DNA from: Guadua angustifolia
Lineage: Eukaryota > Streptophyta > Magnoliopsida > Poales > Poaceae
Direction: 5' to 3'
DNA length: 64,000 nt
NCBI GenBank assembly: GCA_036346375.1
Contig: CM070520.1
Location: 46,519,854 to 46,583,853 of the forward strand
This document shows, in pieces, positions 32,867-43,971 of the stretch. Numbering within the stretch: position 1 is the stretch's first letter; each line of letters begins with the position of its first letter. The notes beneath the pieces are model-generated. The model saw only the letters and a list, made by a program, of their open reading frames with translations, searched no databases and was not told the origin of the DNA. Made by a program: the position numbers and the translations under genes.

Positions 32867-33754
32867 TTGACAATATTTTTAAATTATTGTGTTACTTTTG
32901 AGGTTTGTAACATATTGTAACATCCCAATTTTCGTTAAATACGGTAAGTGAGGCTTGTCATGTTGACGTCTTCCATAATACCATTACATCCTCACTTAAC
33001 TATAATCATAGAAGTGTTAGGACTTTCATCTTGCATAAAGAGGAAGCAACAAAATCCTGAAAATCATTTTCCCAAACTGCACACATGTTATTTTACCTTA
33101 GTCAATGACATGTGGGCCATATTCATAAGAGAGAGGAGTGAAGGCTGCACACACCTACTCTACCAATTCCTACTCTATTCACCTCTACCCACCTACCTAA
33201 CTAGTCTATGACACATGGGACCTATCTTGCATAGAAACTTGTGGGCTGCACACCATATCCATGATTTTTCTCACTCCAATCACCCATACCCACTCTTTCA
33301 CTCACCCTATGACATGTGGGACCTAGCCCCACATGTAAGGCATGAGTGGGCAGCCTATATAAGGTCTCAACCTTGGTTCTTTTCCCTTTCCTGCTCATTT
33401 GCTTAGCTCAAGAACAGAAAAACAGCAAAGTGTTCTTCTCCACTTTTGCCATTTCTTCCTCTCAAATCCCCACAAGCTCGAAGTTTTGGTTTGTGCATGT
33501 TACACCACCTTGTAGCCAAGGTCAAGAGCTTCACATCCATCCAAATGGATTCTTGAGGAACCAAGTTTTGGGTAAGTGGCAATCGTTTTTCTTGCTACCC
33601 ATGTTCTGAAATTCTGCTCCTTGTAACTCATTGCTATTTTCCCCATGGAATCCATCATCAATCCTTGATTCGGGTCGTGCATGTCTCTTGGAAGTTTGAA
33701 GAGGAAGGCTAGACGCCGTTGCAAGCACGAGCAAGAGAAGGCATTGTCGTCTAT

Positions 33755-33825
33755 ACGAGCTAGGAGGAGACGAACCGTGCAAACCGGCGTTGAGACATTT
33801 TCCGTCATTCCCTCGTCGAAACCAA
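33755..33825 (+). repeat. 71-bp duplication, left copy
   Basis: ACGAGCTAGGAGGAGACG through CCCTCGTCGAAACCAAC is identical to 39381-39451. It is solo-LTR sequence repeated on both sides of the nested Tat element. It is far longer than a 5-bp integration duplication. Confidence 0.95.
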
Positions 33826-35904
33826 CTTTGCTGGGCCAGGCATTTCCCCTGGCGCTGCATTGGCAACACCGCTGCCTTCTCTCCCGGACCTGGGGGCTGA
33901 AGCGAATGCACTGCCTTCCCTCCCTGAACTGGAGGCTGTGGCAGTAACGCCGCCATCCCCGCCTGAGCCGGAGGCCTCGACAGCCATACCATCGTCCCCA
34001 CCTGAATCGGGGGCTGCGACGGTGACACCACCATTCCCATCTGAATCACGGGCTGTAATGGACGGTCGCGATAGTCTTTCTTCGAAGACCCCGACCAGGA
34101 CAGGAGCCTTCGAGGATGCAAGCTGCGAAAGCCCATCCGCAAGGTGATTATCACGTCGGGGGATGTGAGTGTATCCCAATCCTTCAAAGCGCCGCTCCAT
34201 TTTCCTGACCTCCGCCAAGTACGCCGCCATGGTGGGGTCAGGGCATTGGTATTCCTTCCTCGCTTGATTGATGACTAGCAGGGAGTCGCCCTTGACTTGA
34301 AGACGTCGGATACCTAGTGCCGAAGCAATACGCAGCCCTGCCAACAGACCTTCATATTCGGCAATGTTATTAGTAGCTTTAAAATCAAGAGCAACAACAT
34401 ATTGGAGCACGTCACCAGTCGGGGAGACTAAGACAACACCAGCCCCCGCGCCCTCCAATCTGAACGAACCATCAAAAAATAAGGTCCAAGGAGGCGACGC
34501 GGGGGCTTCTTCCGCTTCAAGGGTGGCGGGAGTCCACTCGGCAACGAACTCCGCCAACTTTTGACTTTTGATGGCAGTGCGGGGAACGAACTTAAGATTG
34601 AACTCTCCCAATTCAACTGACCATTTGGCAATGCGACCTTCTGCTTCACGGTTGAACAAGATTTCTCGCAACGGATAGGCCGTGACCACAGTAACTTCTC
34701 GCCCTTGAAAATAATGCCGCAACTTCCTAGACGCCACCAGAATCGCATACAGCATTTTCTGAGCTTGAGGATATCGAGTTTCTGCTTCATGCAACACTTT
34801 ACTGACATAATAAACCGGCTTCTGGACACCTTCCCTCTCCGCCACCAACACGGCGCTGACCACCTCAGGAGTAGCAGCAATATACAAAAGCAGCGGTTCA
34901 CCTTGTGTAGGGGAAACCAGCACTGGAGGAGAGGTAAGGTACTGCTTCAAGTCTTCAAAGGCCTTCTGAGCCTCATCAGTCCACTCAAAATGATTAGTTT
35001 TCTTCAATAGCTTGAATAGGGGTAGGCTCCTTTCTCCCAATCGGGCAATGAACCGCCCAAGGGAGGCCAGGCGACCAGCCAAACATTGAACCTGCTTGAG
35101 TCGTGCTGGCGGCTTCATGTGCTCAATCGCTGCTATTTTATCTGGATTGGCCTCAATTCCCCGGTTGGATACCAGGAAACCCAGCAATTTGCCAGAGGGA
35201 ACACCAAACACGCATTTTTCTGGATTCAACTTCAAGCAATTCTTCCGAAGATTGGAGAAGGTTTCCTCCAGGTCTTGAATCAAATCTTCACCCTTTTTAA
35301 CTTTCACAACCAAGTCGTCAACATATACTTCAAGATTACGTCCTATCTGTGGACGAAAAGTAATGTGCATAGCACGCTGGTAAGTGGATCCAGCATTTTT
35401 TAAACCAAAAGGCATCCAAATATAACAGTAAACACCCATAGGAGTTACAAAAGCAGTTTTTTCTTCATCCTCCACCGCCATGCTGATTTGATGGTACCCG
35501 GAGTACGCATCCAGAAAGCATAATAATTCACAACCTGCCGTAGAGTCAACAATAAGGTCGACTCACGGCAAGGGATAAGGATCTTTCGGACAAGCTTTGT
35601 TGAGGTCGGTAAAGTCGACACACATTCGCCATTTCCCATTAGACTTTTTGACGAGCACAGGATTGGCGAGCCACTCGGGGTGAGTGACCTCCTTAATGAT
35701 TCCTGCGCCCAATAATTTCTCCACCTCCTGCCGAATAGCATCTTGCCGCTCCGGAGCTTGCCGCCGGATCTTCTGTCGAACCGGGCGCGCTTCGGGGAGC
35801 GTTGCCAAACGGTGCTCGATCACCTCCCTGGGGACCCCGGTCATATCGGACGGTTGCCAGGCGAACACGTCGGAATTACACCGGAGGAAGGTGATGAGCG
35901 CGTC
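33826..35904 (-). pseudogene. Tat pol: RT, RNase H and second RNase H (truncated)
   Basis: The RT begins FAWQPSDMTGVPREVIEHRL and VDFTDLNKACPKDPYPLP, then a TGA (R to stop, 35563), then LIVDSTAGCELLCFLDAYSG and MPFGLKNAGSTYQRAM, and the catalytic LEVYVDDLVVK. Connection and RNase H follow (EGVQKPVYYVSKVLHEAETR). A second, archaeal-type RNase H has LFFDGSFRLEGAGAGVVLVS, ATNNIAEYEGLLAGLRIA and KGDSLLVINQ, a hallmark of the Tat lineage. The end is a low-complexity Gly/Ser repeat (SGGDGGV / SGREGS) reaching PGEMPGPAKL, where element sequence stops. Integrase is absent. Confidence 0.9.
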
Positions 35905-35907
35905 TTC

Positions 35908-36600
35908 CTATTTGGCGCTGAGGCTAGCGCCAATGTTGACGGTCTTGTGGGACTCGCCCTCACTCAGGGCGACCACCTTAACCTCACCGGCAGAGCGAAA
36001 GCGGCGCGGGTCGGACCGAGGACTCCCGGCGGCGGCATCAGCACGCCCGGGACAAGTGGCGGCACTCATATCAAGCGCAAACTTATGACAGCGCAGAGCT
36101 TCAGACTGATCCACTCGAATAGTTATGGGGCCGACAGGCCCTGGCATCTTCACCACCATATATGCATAATGGATCACCGCCATAAACTTGGCCAGTGCCG
36201 GTCGGCCAAGCAAAGCATTGTAGGGGAGATCAAAATCAGTGACTTCAAAGTCCACCAACTCAGTACGGTAATTATCCTTTTCTCCAAAAGTGACAGGGAG
36301 ACGCACCTGGCCCACAGGGATTGCACTAACCCCTGGGGCTATTCCAAAGAAAGGCAACGACGGATGGAGATCCTGCCGCGGGATTTGAAGAGCCAGAAAT
36401 GCCGTAGAGGACAAGATACTGAGAGAACTCCCTCCATCCACTAACACACGACCCAGCCGGACATTCCGGACGGTGGGCGACACCACAATCGGGAGATGTC
36501 CAGGGCTGGGGGCGCAATCGGGGTGGTCAGCCTGACTGAAGATGATCGTCTCCTCCGACCATTTCAGATCCGACGCGACCTCGAGCTCGCCCTCGCACAC
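35908..36600 (-). pseudogene. Tat aspartic protease region
   Basis: Reads SEETIIFSQADHPDCAPSPG, then VRLGRVLVDGGSSLSILSS with the DGGSS-type active site, then IAPGVSAIPVGQVRLPVTFG, DFDLPYNALLGRPALAKFMA and HYAYMVVKMPGPVGPI. It ends with a stop (35908) just ahead of the RT. This layout (protease with DGGSS, then ALLGRP) is the usual one for Tat gag-pol. Confidence 0.88.
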
Positions 36601-37805
36601 ACTCTCTCTTCAACCGCTTGCAAGCGGTATTGGAGCGAAGGGCGGACGAACCACCATAAATGTACGCCAAGGTATGATCCGCCTGCTGGAAAGCCAGCGG
36701 GGCGGGGTCTTTACCACGATCACCATCACGAGAGTGACGCTCATCATCACAAGGGCGGCGTTCCTTGATCCGCCGCTCTACCATCCGGTCCACGACCGAC
36801 GGTATCGTGTCATGGGTGTCGATTCGATGAATTGGGCACCAAGGCCCTCTTTCCTCTCGCCTGGGCGTCGTTCCCACGATCGCGGCGATTGTCACGGCCG
36901 CGGGCGATCACCACGCCGGTCACGGCGATCATCATCCTCCGGTCACGGCGATTGCCGCGTTGATCCCGACGGTCGCGCTCCGGCAATCCGGAGCCATCGC
37001 GGTCACGCTCGGCGGCCAAGACCCGCCGGGTCTCTCCTGCCTCACGCTTCTGCGCCTTCTTACTTGACGGGCCGGAGCCCTTTGAGGTCCTGGCTTCATC
37101 CTTGCCTCGGCCACCCTGGGGACCAGATCCTGGCCCCCTCGCCTCTGCAGCCCGCGCGCACTTATGCGCTAGGGAAAACAACTCAAGTGGTACCAATAGT
37201 GCGGGTGGCCATCTTCTCCTTCATCTTGCGGTCACGAACGCCTCTTGAAGGCGATGGCGACCGATTGCTCAAATATGGGGAATCGTGTTGCGGCAATGGC
37301 GAATCACGGATAAAATCACGCAACGACTCCCCTTATCTTCGCTCCAGGCATGCAGATCATCCTCCACGCCCGGCTGCGCGAAGGAGCCCTGGAAATTGGC
37401 GACGAAGAGGCCGCATAGCTCCTCCCACGAATGCACTAACCCTCGCGGGAGGTTCAACAACCAAGAGCGGGCGGAGCCCGTCAAGGCCGCCGGGAAATAA
37501 TTAGCCATGACTTTTCCGGACCCGCTGGCCGCTCGCACCACCGTGGTATAGATTTGCAAGAACTCCTCAGGATTGGTAGTGCTGTCGTAACTTTCTATAG
37601 ATGCTGGGCGAAACTTTTCGGGCCACTCCACACGGCGTAACCGCCGGGAGAACGCCTGATATCCAACGCCATAAACAAAACCCGGGCGCCCACCGGGAAC
37701 TCGGCCCGGAGAGCGGGAGATAGGACTTTCCGCTGAGTCAGAGGAACTTCCGTCTTCGGAGGCCGCCCGCTTGCCGCGCCCCTGCTCTTGAGCGGGCGGT
37801 GGCAC
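36527..37805 (-). pseudogene. Tat gag, frameshifted
   Basis: Starts MPPPAQEQGRGKRAASEDGS. The gag domain contains RRLRRVEWPEKFRPASIESY, TTNPEEFLQIYTTVVRAASG, VMANYFPAALTGSARSWLLN and SWEELCGLFVANFQGSF, then loses frame near 37350. Later pieces in other frames are Lys/Arg-rich, with a Cys/His motif WCPIHRIDTHDT near 36840 and LAYIYGGSSA near 36660, which connects to the protease. The matching + strand frame (36542-37504) is a shadow. Confidence 0.75.
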
Positions 37806-38439
37806 ACGACATCATGGTCGTCGCCGCCGGCGGGCTTGGTCAGATGACTTCTTAGGTCCTCACGGTTCCTTTCGAACGGGACCGACGCGCCGCAAGCGCC
37901 TCCTCCTGCCCACGCCTATCGGGCCAAGACGCCGCCACTGTGGCGGTGGAGCCTCGCGAGCCCCGGCCAGCGCTGCAAGTGAGTATCACCGATGCCCTGC
38001 TGTACGGGGCCCTACTGGCCGGGCCGCACCCACAAGGCCGCAAGATCTCGCAGCCCACCGAGGGTGATCCAGAGAAGACGAGCGGCATGCGATTTCGAGC
38101 CGGAGTGGCGCTTCCATGGCGGCCGGCCAAGATCGATGCCCCACCGCCGCCACAGAGCATCGCCAGGCACCTGCGGGGTGGAGTAAGACTCTCTTGCGAT
38201 CGGCGAAGCGCCGGACACACCATGAGCGTGGCCTGACCCTTCCTCTTCACGATCTGCGAACCCACCATCTTCAAATGCACGGAATCGAAGAAAAACACCA
38301 AAACTTCATGAGAGATGATCGGAGAAACCGACTACAGACCCTACGGGGGCGCCCTTCGCTTGGTATATTTCAACTGACAGGCCCAAGTCTACAGACCGGG
38401 TTTGGTTCGGTAGGGGGGTGTCTTTGGTAGCCGGCAAAC

Positions 38440-39380
38440 CCTAACAGATGGGAACCCCAGCCCCTCTCACACTAACGAGCTCTAGGGTTTAAAATCCAGA
38501 TGAACACACGATTTTACCCAGGTTCAGGCCCCCATGGAGAAGGGTAACAGCCTTACTTCCTGCTTGATCTTGGATTGAGTATCGTGGGCTTGGTTACAAG
38601 GCTTGCTGATGACCAGCTCTTCTGTTGAGTCCCTCTCTCTCTCTTTTTCCGTCCCCCCCTCTCGTATGCTCTCAAGTGCCCTTATATGCACGGGCTTACA
38701 CGAGTCAGATGGAGGAGGATGTCATCATGCTTATCTTACATGCATTTACTACACCTTTATCTGTTGTCCGTTCCTTGACCCTAATTAATGCGGCAACAAG
38801 ATGCCTTCGCCTGTTCTTCCGGAAAGGACCTCTCGCGACAGGCGGTGTGAGGCGTCGGAGGAACGGACTTGTTCTGAAATTCCTTGAATCGGCGTGCGGC
38901 ATAAAGCGAGCTGTCTCGACGACATGCGGCGGGAAGGAGACTTGAGACGGCCACCGCATCTCACCTTTTGCATGGCGGCGGATGAACAGGCTCACCCGCC
39001 ACGCGATCGGGCGCCGGCGGCAGGCGTGGACGCCACTCGCCGCTTCGCGACGCCACGTGGACCGGCACCGGCAAGGTGGCGTGCTTTCGCCAATCGCGCC
39101 CGAGCCACCACGCGATCGGGCGCCGGGCGGCAGGCGTGGTCGCCACTTGCTCGCTTCGCGACGCCACGTGGACCGGCACCGGTGGGCGGCGTGCTCGCCA
39201 ATCGCTTCGCCAAAGCCGCCACGCGATCGGGCGCCGGCAAGCAGGCGTGGTCGCCCCACTTGCCGCGCCCGCCACGTGGCCGGCACCACAGAGACGGTGT
39301 AAACACCCACCTTTGTTGGCTGCCACGTACACGACGCTTAAAGCGGCGAAGAGGGTACCCTGGCATATAGTACGCCGACA
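38440..39380 (-). repeat. 5' LTR of the nested Tat element (inner edge approximate)
   Basis: Starts TGTCGGCG at 39380 on the minus strand. The inner end near 38440-38450 (around CTGGGGTTCCCA) is estimated, because the partner LTR is missing. It contains three GC-rich ~111-bp tandem units (38997-39293) and a (CT)n run near 38630-38650. Confidence 0.55.
38997..39293. repeat. GC-rich ~111-bp tandem repeat, three copies
   Basis: CCACGCGATCGGGCGCCGG begins units at about 39000, 39108 and 39220. Each continues with CAGGCGTGGTCGCCAC, TTCGCGACGCCACGTGGAC and CGGCACCGG. Very high G+C and CpG content compared with the rest of the window. Frames on both strands are shadows. Confidence 0.9.
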
Positions 39381-39451
39381 ACGAGCTAGGAGGAGACGAA
39401 CCGTGCAAACCGGCGTTGAGACATTTTCCGTCATTCCCTCGTCGAAACCAA
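39381..39451 (+). repeat. 71-bp duplication, right copy
   Basis: Identical to 33755-33825. Its first five bases, ACGAG, are the likely target duplication of the nested Tat element. Confidence 0.95.
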
Positions 39452-39574
39452 CATTCCCCAAGTGTAAAAGCAACCTTGTAGTGGTAAGATCCCACCCTAG
39501 TCCACCCTTTTGAAGTCCTAGTGCATTGCTATGAAGTTTAGAAACCAATAGCAAAATAGCCATTTTGAAACAGA

Positions 39575-39835
39575 CCTCTCAATCCGGATAGTCCGGGTAT
39601 TTAATCCGGATAGTCCGGGGATTTAATCCGGATAGTCCGGATATGCTAGAATAGGGCAGACCGAGAGGGTCAGCCCGGACACTCCGGGGATTTAATCCGG
39701 ATACTTCGGGGATTTAATCCGGATAGTCCGGGGATTTAATCCGGATAGTCCGGATATGCCAGAACTCGTCACACCGAGGGGGTCAGCCCGGACACTCCAG
39801 GGTTAAATGTCCGGATACTCTGGACATAATTCAAT
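39575..39835 (+). repeat. CCGGATAGTCC tandem repeats in the solo LTR
   Basis: A 22-bp unit, ATTTAATCCGGATAGTCCGG, repeats with small changes. It is arranged in two higher-order blocks of about 130 bp, each ending in CCGGATATGC.AGAA and a CAGCCCGGACACTCC segment. Subrepeats like these are common in long grass LTRs. Confidence 0.9.
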
Positions 39836-41690
39836 AAAATGCCTCTAAAACATGAAATTTTGACAACCAAGTCCAAATTTCGCAAGACTAAATTGGTATT
39901 TTCATATTTTAATCAAGTATTGTGCATCATGAGCATTTCATACATCTTTTAATCATGTGCATCTTTGGATTCTTGATTTGGTGTTTATGGATTTGGATCT
40001 TCTCGTTAGGTGTTGACGCTTGGAAGGCACTTTAGCACGACTCACGCCTTCGAAGTCAAGAACGAGCAAACAAGGCACTACTTTACTCCTTGACCATGAT
40101 TGCTCCTACTATTTGAAGTTTATGTTTTGGAATTATTTTATCAATTGCATGCTTACTTTCAACTACAATTATGATTGGGTAGAAAACTTAGCTATCACCA
40201 CATTGTGATGTTATCCCCTTATCATGTTCTTTCCGTGTTCCTTTTTCGCCCTAGGTGGTTGGTTTATTATTCTTATTATATGGGTTCGTACAAATTGCTT
40301 AGCCATGCTTAGAACATCGTTAGCAACCGCGATAGATGGACTTAGTCCATTGGTCGCAATGATTGAGAATTATTATGATTATGATGGTTTCAAATGTTGG
40401 TTCATAAGTAGAGATGTTGGTTAAGGACCCTAAGGATTAAATCCTGGTGACGTCTCTTTGAGTAACTATCGTGCGAACCACACGCCGTTTATGGGACCGG
40501 CGTAACCAAGTACTTATGTATGACTAGGTTATGTAAACCATGTGCACTCGAATTCCTTGGGCTTAGTGGGCGTCAAGGAATGACCGCTGAATTCCTTGGG
40601 CTTAGTGGAGCGCCAGGAATGTCCTTGGAGTCCCTCGAACTTTGTTGAGTTGGGGATGTCCAACAACGGTGTACTCCTTGATCCACACACACGAAACCTT
40701 CGGGCACGCGGGATCGAGGGTCACGATCATCCGGATGGTTTAGATACACTACCATGCATATGGAAAATGGTTTGTCACGTTCACCTCGCCGACACATCAA
40801 AGAAAATGTGTTAATAGCTTGGCTTACGAGTGTGACGTCGTCGTGGGTAAAGTCGCACCTCTGCGAGTTTAAACTATTCGAATAGCCGCGTCCATGGTTA
40901 AGGACGATCTCTTGAATTGTCAGTCACTAGGCGAGTATTAAGGATTTGGTAGGAATGGGATGGGAGTGGGAAAAAGACATGGGTATTGGAGTACTCGTGT
41001 GTGTAGTCGAATATGAGCGATGGAACTCATGGTTCGGAAAATGCTTGAAGGCATGATATGAATGTGATTATGATGATGTTATAATATGTACTAGATCTTG
41101 CAAATGTTTACGAAATGCAAATTCTTTTCAATCTATACATGTTTACGATTTACTCCAAACATTGCTTTATGCTGAAATTGCCATTTTGCCTTCCTTTGAT
41201 GTAGCAACCACATGTAGTTAGAAACCAGCATACAACTTATATTATTGTGCGAGTACACTCTTTGTACTCAATCGGATTGTCCACTTGCTGCAGGTGAGGA
41301 TGAGGCACTGCCCGGGGACTTTTACCGGGCGGATTTCGGTGATTCTAACGTTTAGTCGCCGTTTTTGCCCCAGTTGGTTGCCTGAGGGTTTGGGGGCATG
41401 CCATGCTGGCCCTTTTGTTGTTTACCTTATGTTTTCCGCTGCTACTTGATGTAATAACTCTAAATATGTCATTATGGACAGCAGTCCTACTTTTGGAATG
41501 TAATAACGTTTATATTTCCGATAATTGTGTATGTGTTGTGATGTCAACTGTTGGATGAGAATGCTCGTGTTGGCGAACTATCCTGGGACCAACACGGGTA
41601 TAATCGTGGAACGCCCGAGTTTCCCTTGATTCACTTGAGATGTACCACGCATTGGGTGAATCAGTGGAGTCCCGGGGACGGTTCCCCACA
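39836..41690. other. Solo LTR right part, no gene seen
   Basis: No conserved frame. Contains TTGCTGCAGGTGAGGATGAG (about 41286), a phrase found near transcript processing sites in grass LTRs. Confidence 0.5.
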
Positions 41691-41736
41691 CATATTAAGA
41701 TTATCATTCTTATTCTAATAATCTAATTCCTATAGG

Positions 41737-42240
41737 TTTGTCAACAAAAAAGGACAAGTTATTGAAAGATTTATTGGTGTTGAGCATGTTCAAGATATAT
41801 CTTCTGCTTCATTGAAATCGTCTTTGGATTGTCTATTTGCTCGCTATGGTTTGTCTTTGTCTAAACTGAGAGGATAAAGTTATGATGGTGCATCGAACAT
41901 GAGAGGTCAGTTTAATGGTCTAAAGGCACTAATTTTAAATGAAAATCCTCATGCTCACTATATATATTGCTTTGCACATCAACTACAATTGGTAGTTGTT
42001 TCTGTTTCTAAGAGCAGTCGAGGTGTTAGTGATTTTTTTCAATTATATAACTATGATTATCAATTTTGTTGGAGTTTCTTTGCAAAAGGAAAGATGCATT
42101 GCTTCAGGATCATCATGAGCGTATGGTTGAGAAATTGGAGAAAGGTGAGATAGTAACAGGAAAAGGCAAAAATCAGGAAATGTTTCTAGTAAGACCAAGT
42201 GATACATGATGGGGTTACATAGGAAAAGGCAACTATTGCC
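41737..42240 (+). pseudogene. hAT transposase, second exon (truncated)
   Basis: Continues the exon ending at 32866 after a TATAG acceptor: FVNKKGQVIERFIGVEHVQD, SSASLKSSLDCLFARYGLSL, a stop (41876), SYDGASNMRGQFNGLKAL and HYIYCFAHQLQLVVVSVSK. After a frame change come KDALLQDHHERMVEKLEKGE and LVRPSDT, followed by a stop at the expected Arg (R to TGA). SYDGASNM and CFAHQLQL are hallmark motifs of the DUF4371 hAT subgroup. The remaining catalytic region and the hAT dimerisation domain are gone; about 150 bp of AT-rich DNA leads to the right TIR. Confidence 0.85.
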
Positions 42241-42404
42241 TCTTGTGAAATAATAAGTGGTACGTTCTCTAAATCATTGCAAGTTACAAGCGTTACATAT
42301 TGTGCTTTCTATATATTAAACTTTAAATATCAATTATTAGTAGAGGTTCACTTCATTTTTAGACCTATTCTTTAAAAATTTCTAGCTCCGCCACTGTCAT
42401 TGCT

Positions 42405-43601
42405 GTTACCTCCGCCGATGGGTTGTGGCACATCCGGCACGGCGGCTTTCGACGGGGGACATTCGGCGTCCGGGGCAATCGGCGGCTTCGTTGGAGCACG
42501 GCGTGAGGCGCTAACAACTCGGCCTCGCCGATACGAAGAAGAAGGTAGGGCGGTGCAAGAATCTCAAGCACAATCTAGATGTCACAAATCTGGACGATTT
42601 CCAAGAAAAAAAATTATTCGACGGATGTTTAGCAAAAGTGCAATTTTATTACAGTCCAAACACCAATCACCATTAGTCCAATGGCCAGGTAACAACAGCG
42701 GTCCATACCATCTCGACTGCAGCAGCACCAAATAGAAAGAGCAACTTACATATTCTACCTCTATTATTACTCGCAAGAATCGCGTGCCCAGGAACGTTTG
42801 AGCCGAGCCGGCGGCTCGGCTCGAGCCGGCCGGCCGGCTCGGCTCAAATATTTTTTTCGCGTTTCGGTCCTTTTGAAAATTACGGATAGGTCCTTCGCGA
42901 TTTTCTGAGAGAGGAAGATTTTTCGCTCTAAAATCGCGTTCGGGTCCCTCGAGCGCCATTTTACGGAAAGAACCTCCCGTTAAATTCAAATCGCGAACAA
43001 GCCCTTTTCTAATTTTTCAGGATAGCGAACAGGTCCAAAAACGTAACATTCAGGTCCTTACTCCTTACGTCTAGGTCCTTTCTTCGTTTTTCTCGGGAAA
43101 AAATATTTTCGTCACCAGGAATATGTGTGCAGCTCTATCTCTAGACTTTTTCCCCATCTCGATCTATGATATTTTTTAGAGCGTCTATTATTACTCGGTG
43201 AACGCGTAGAGTGTTAGACTCCGCAAAAAAAAAATTATCGTCTCTAATAATTTTTCGCTCTTTTCCCTCTAGACTTTTTCCCGCCGCGATTTTCCAGCTC
43301 GGCCTCCAGTATTTTCCAAATAATTCGCCGAAGTAGATATTTCTACGCCGTATTATGCCGCGAAACGCTTGAATCGTTCTTGTTTTTAACCGTTTAGCGC
43401 TTCCTTGAAGATTTCTTTAGCAAATGCCCAGAAAAACGAAATTTTTCACGCTGGTAACGCATGCTTGGCGTATACGCCACAAGATACTGTTCTAGTTTAT
43501 CCATAACATCATAGCGTCCTGGACTCCTAGTTTCCCCTGATCTTGCTTCTTTACAAAGTGTAATCTCCTATGCTAAAAGTTCGGTTTGTCACAGCAAGCT
43601 T
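42405..43601. other. Spacer with a GAGCCGAGCC palindrome
   Basis: No gene recognised. GAGCCGAGCCGGC (42802) is followed by GGCTCGGCTC and then GCCGGCTCGGCTC, forming a near-perfect inverted repeat at 42802-42847. The rest includes AGGTCC.TTC-like words near 42880-43080. Confidence 0.5.
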
Positions 43602-43604
43602 TAA

Positions 43605-43968
43605 GAGCAAGCCTAACCCACCCCCTAAATCTTCTCCTATCCTAAATTATAAGAAGAATTAGAAAAATATGAGCTCCAACCTAACCCTTATAAGGAATCC
43701 TTATTCTAACGAAACCCCTTCTCACCCCTATATCTAGGGGCTTTCTCCTTCCCCTATTATTTTCTTCAACATTTTTTTATTCATTATTTCTATTTTTAGT
43801 AAATAATTCATGGGTGCAAAGTAATAATAATGTTTAGATAAATAATAGGGGTGAGTAATAGGGAGTGTGGGTTGGAGACAAATTAGATATGGGGTACTCC
43901 TAATTTTTATATCACCTTTAAATAAGTGATTTAGGGAGAAAATATAGGGGTTTGGATTGGCCTTACTC
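43605..43968. mobile_element. MITE, 364 bp, TAA target duplication (Tourist-like)
   Basis: The left end GAGCAAGCCTAACCCACCCC pairs with the right end, whose reverse complement is GAGTAAGGCCAATCCAAACC. Both are followed inwards by CCTAAATC-type sequence. TAA flanks both sides (43602-43604 and 43969-43971), as for PIF/Harbinger-type MITEs. AT-rich interior, no coding. Confidence 0.75.
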
Positions 43969-43971
43969 TAA

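Larger units (their letters stand above)
33826..39380 (-). mobile_element. Truncated Ty3/gypsy element (Tat lineage) nested in the solo LTR
   Basis: Minus-strand element. The 5' LTR starts TGTCGGCGTACTATATG at 39380, with gag at 37805-37196, protease at 36600-35908, RT at 35868 leftwards, RNase H and a second (RVT_3) RNase H. It stops at 33826 without integrase or a 3' LTR. The right junction is followed by ACGAG, the probable TSD. The left junction is abnormal, because host LTR sequence runs 71 bp past the original insertion site. This points to recombination or illegitimate repair rather than simple insertion. Confidence 0.85.
32916..41690. mobile_element. Solo LTR (~3.1 kb without nested DNA) in the hAT intron
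   Basis: Starts TGTAACATCCCAATTTTCG, ends GGTTCCCCACA, and is flanked by a perfect CATAT duplication (32911-32915 and 41691-41695). No gag or pol of this element is present and only one LTR is seen, so it is a solo LTR left by LTR-LTR recombination. It is split by a truncated Tat element (33826-39380) with 71 bp of LTR sequence repeated on both sides. It carries CCGGATAGTCC tandem repeats at 39575-39835. Confidence 0.85.
31185..42396 (+). mobile_element. hAT transposon (DUF4371/TTF-type) carrying a nested LTR and gypsy element
   Basis: Twelve-base perfect inverted ends, CAGTGGCGGAGC at 31185 and GCTCCGCCACTG at 42385-42396. The 8-bp flanks TCCTTGCT (31177-31184) and TCATTGCT (42397-42404) match at 7 of 8. 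The transposase exons (31897-32866 and 41737-42200) are on + and interrupted in their intron by a solo LTR (32916-41690), so the hAT part is only about 2.4 kb. The C-terminal dimerisation region is missing, so this is a deletion derivative. Confidence 0.9.

Noticed and set aside
33531..34187. 218-codon minus-strand frame
   Set aside because: Out of frame with the Tat pol and crossing into the solo LTR. Low-complexity translation of the Gly/Ser repeat.
35743..36444. 233-codon + strand frame
   Set aside because: Opposite strand of the Tat protease region, whose DGGSS and LLGRP motifs are on the minus strand.
36542..37504. 320-codon + strand frame
   Set aside because: Opposite strand of the GC-rich Tat gag. 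Arg/Pro/Ser composition only.
38997..39293. GC-rich repeats considered as a real gene (several long frames on both strands)
   Set aside because: Frames follow from tandem GC-rich units in an LTR. No conserved residues or motifs.
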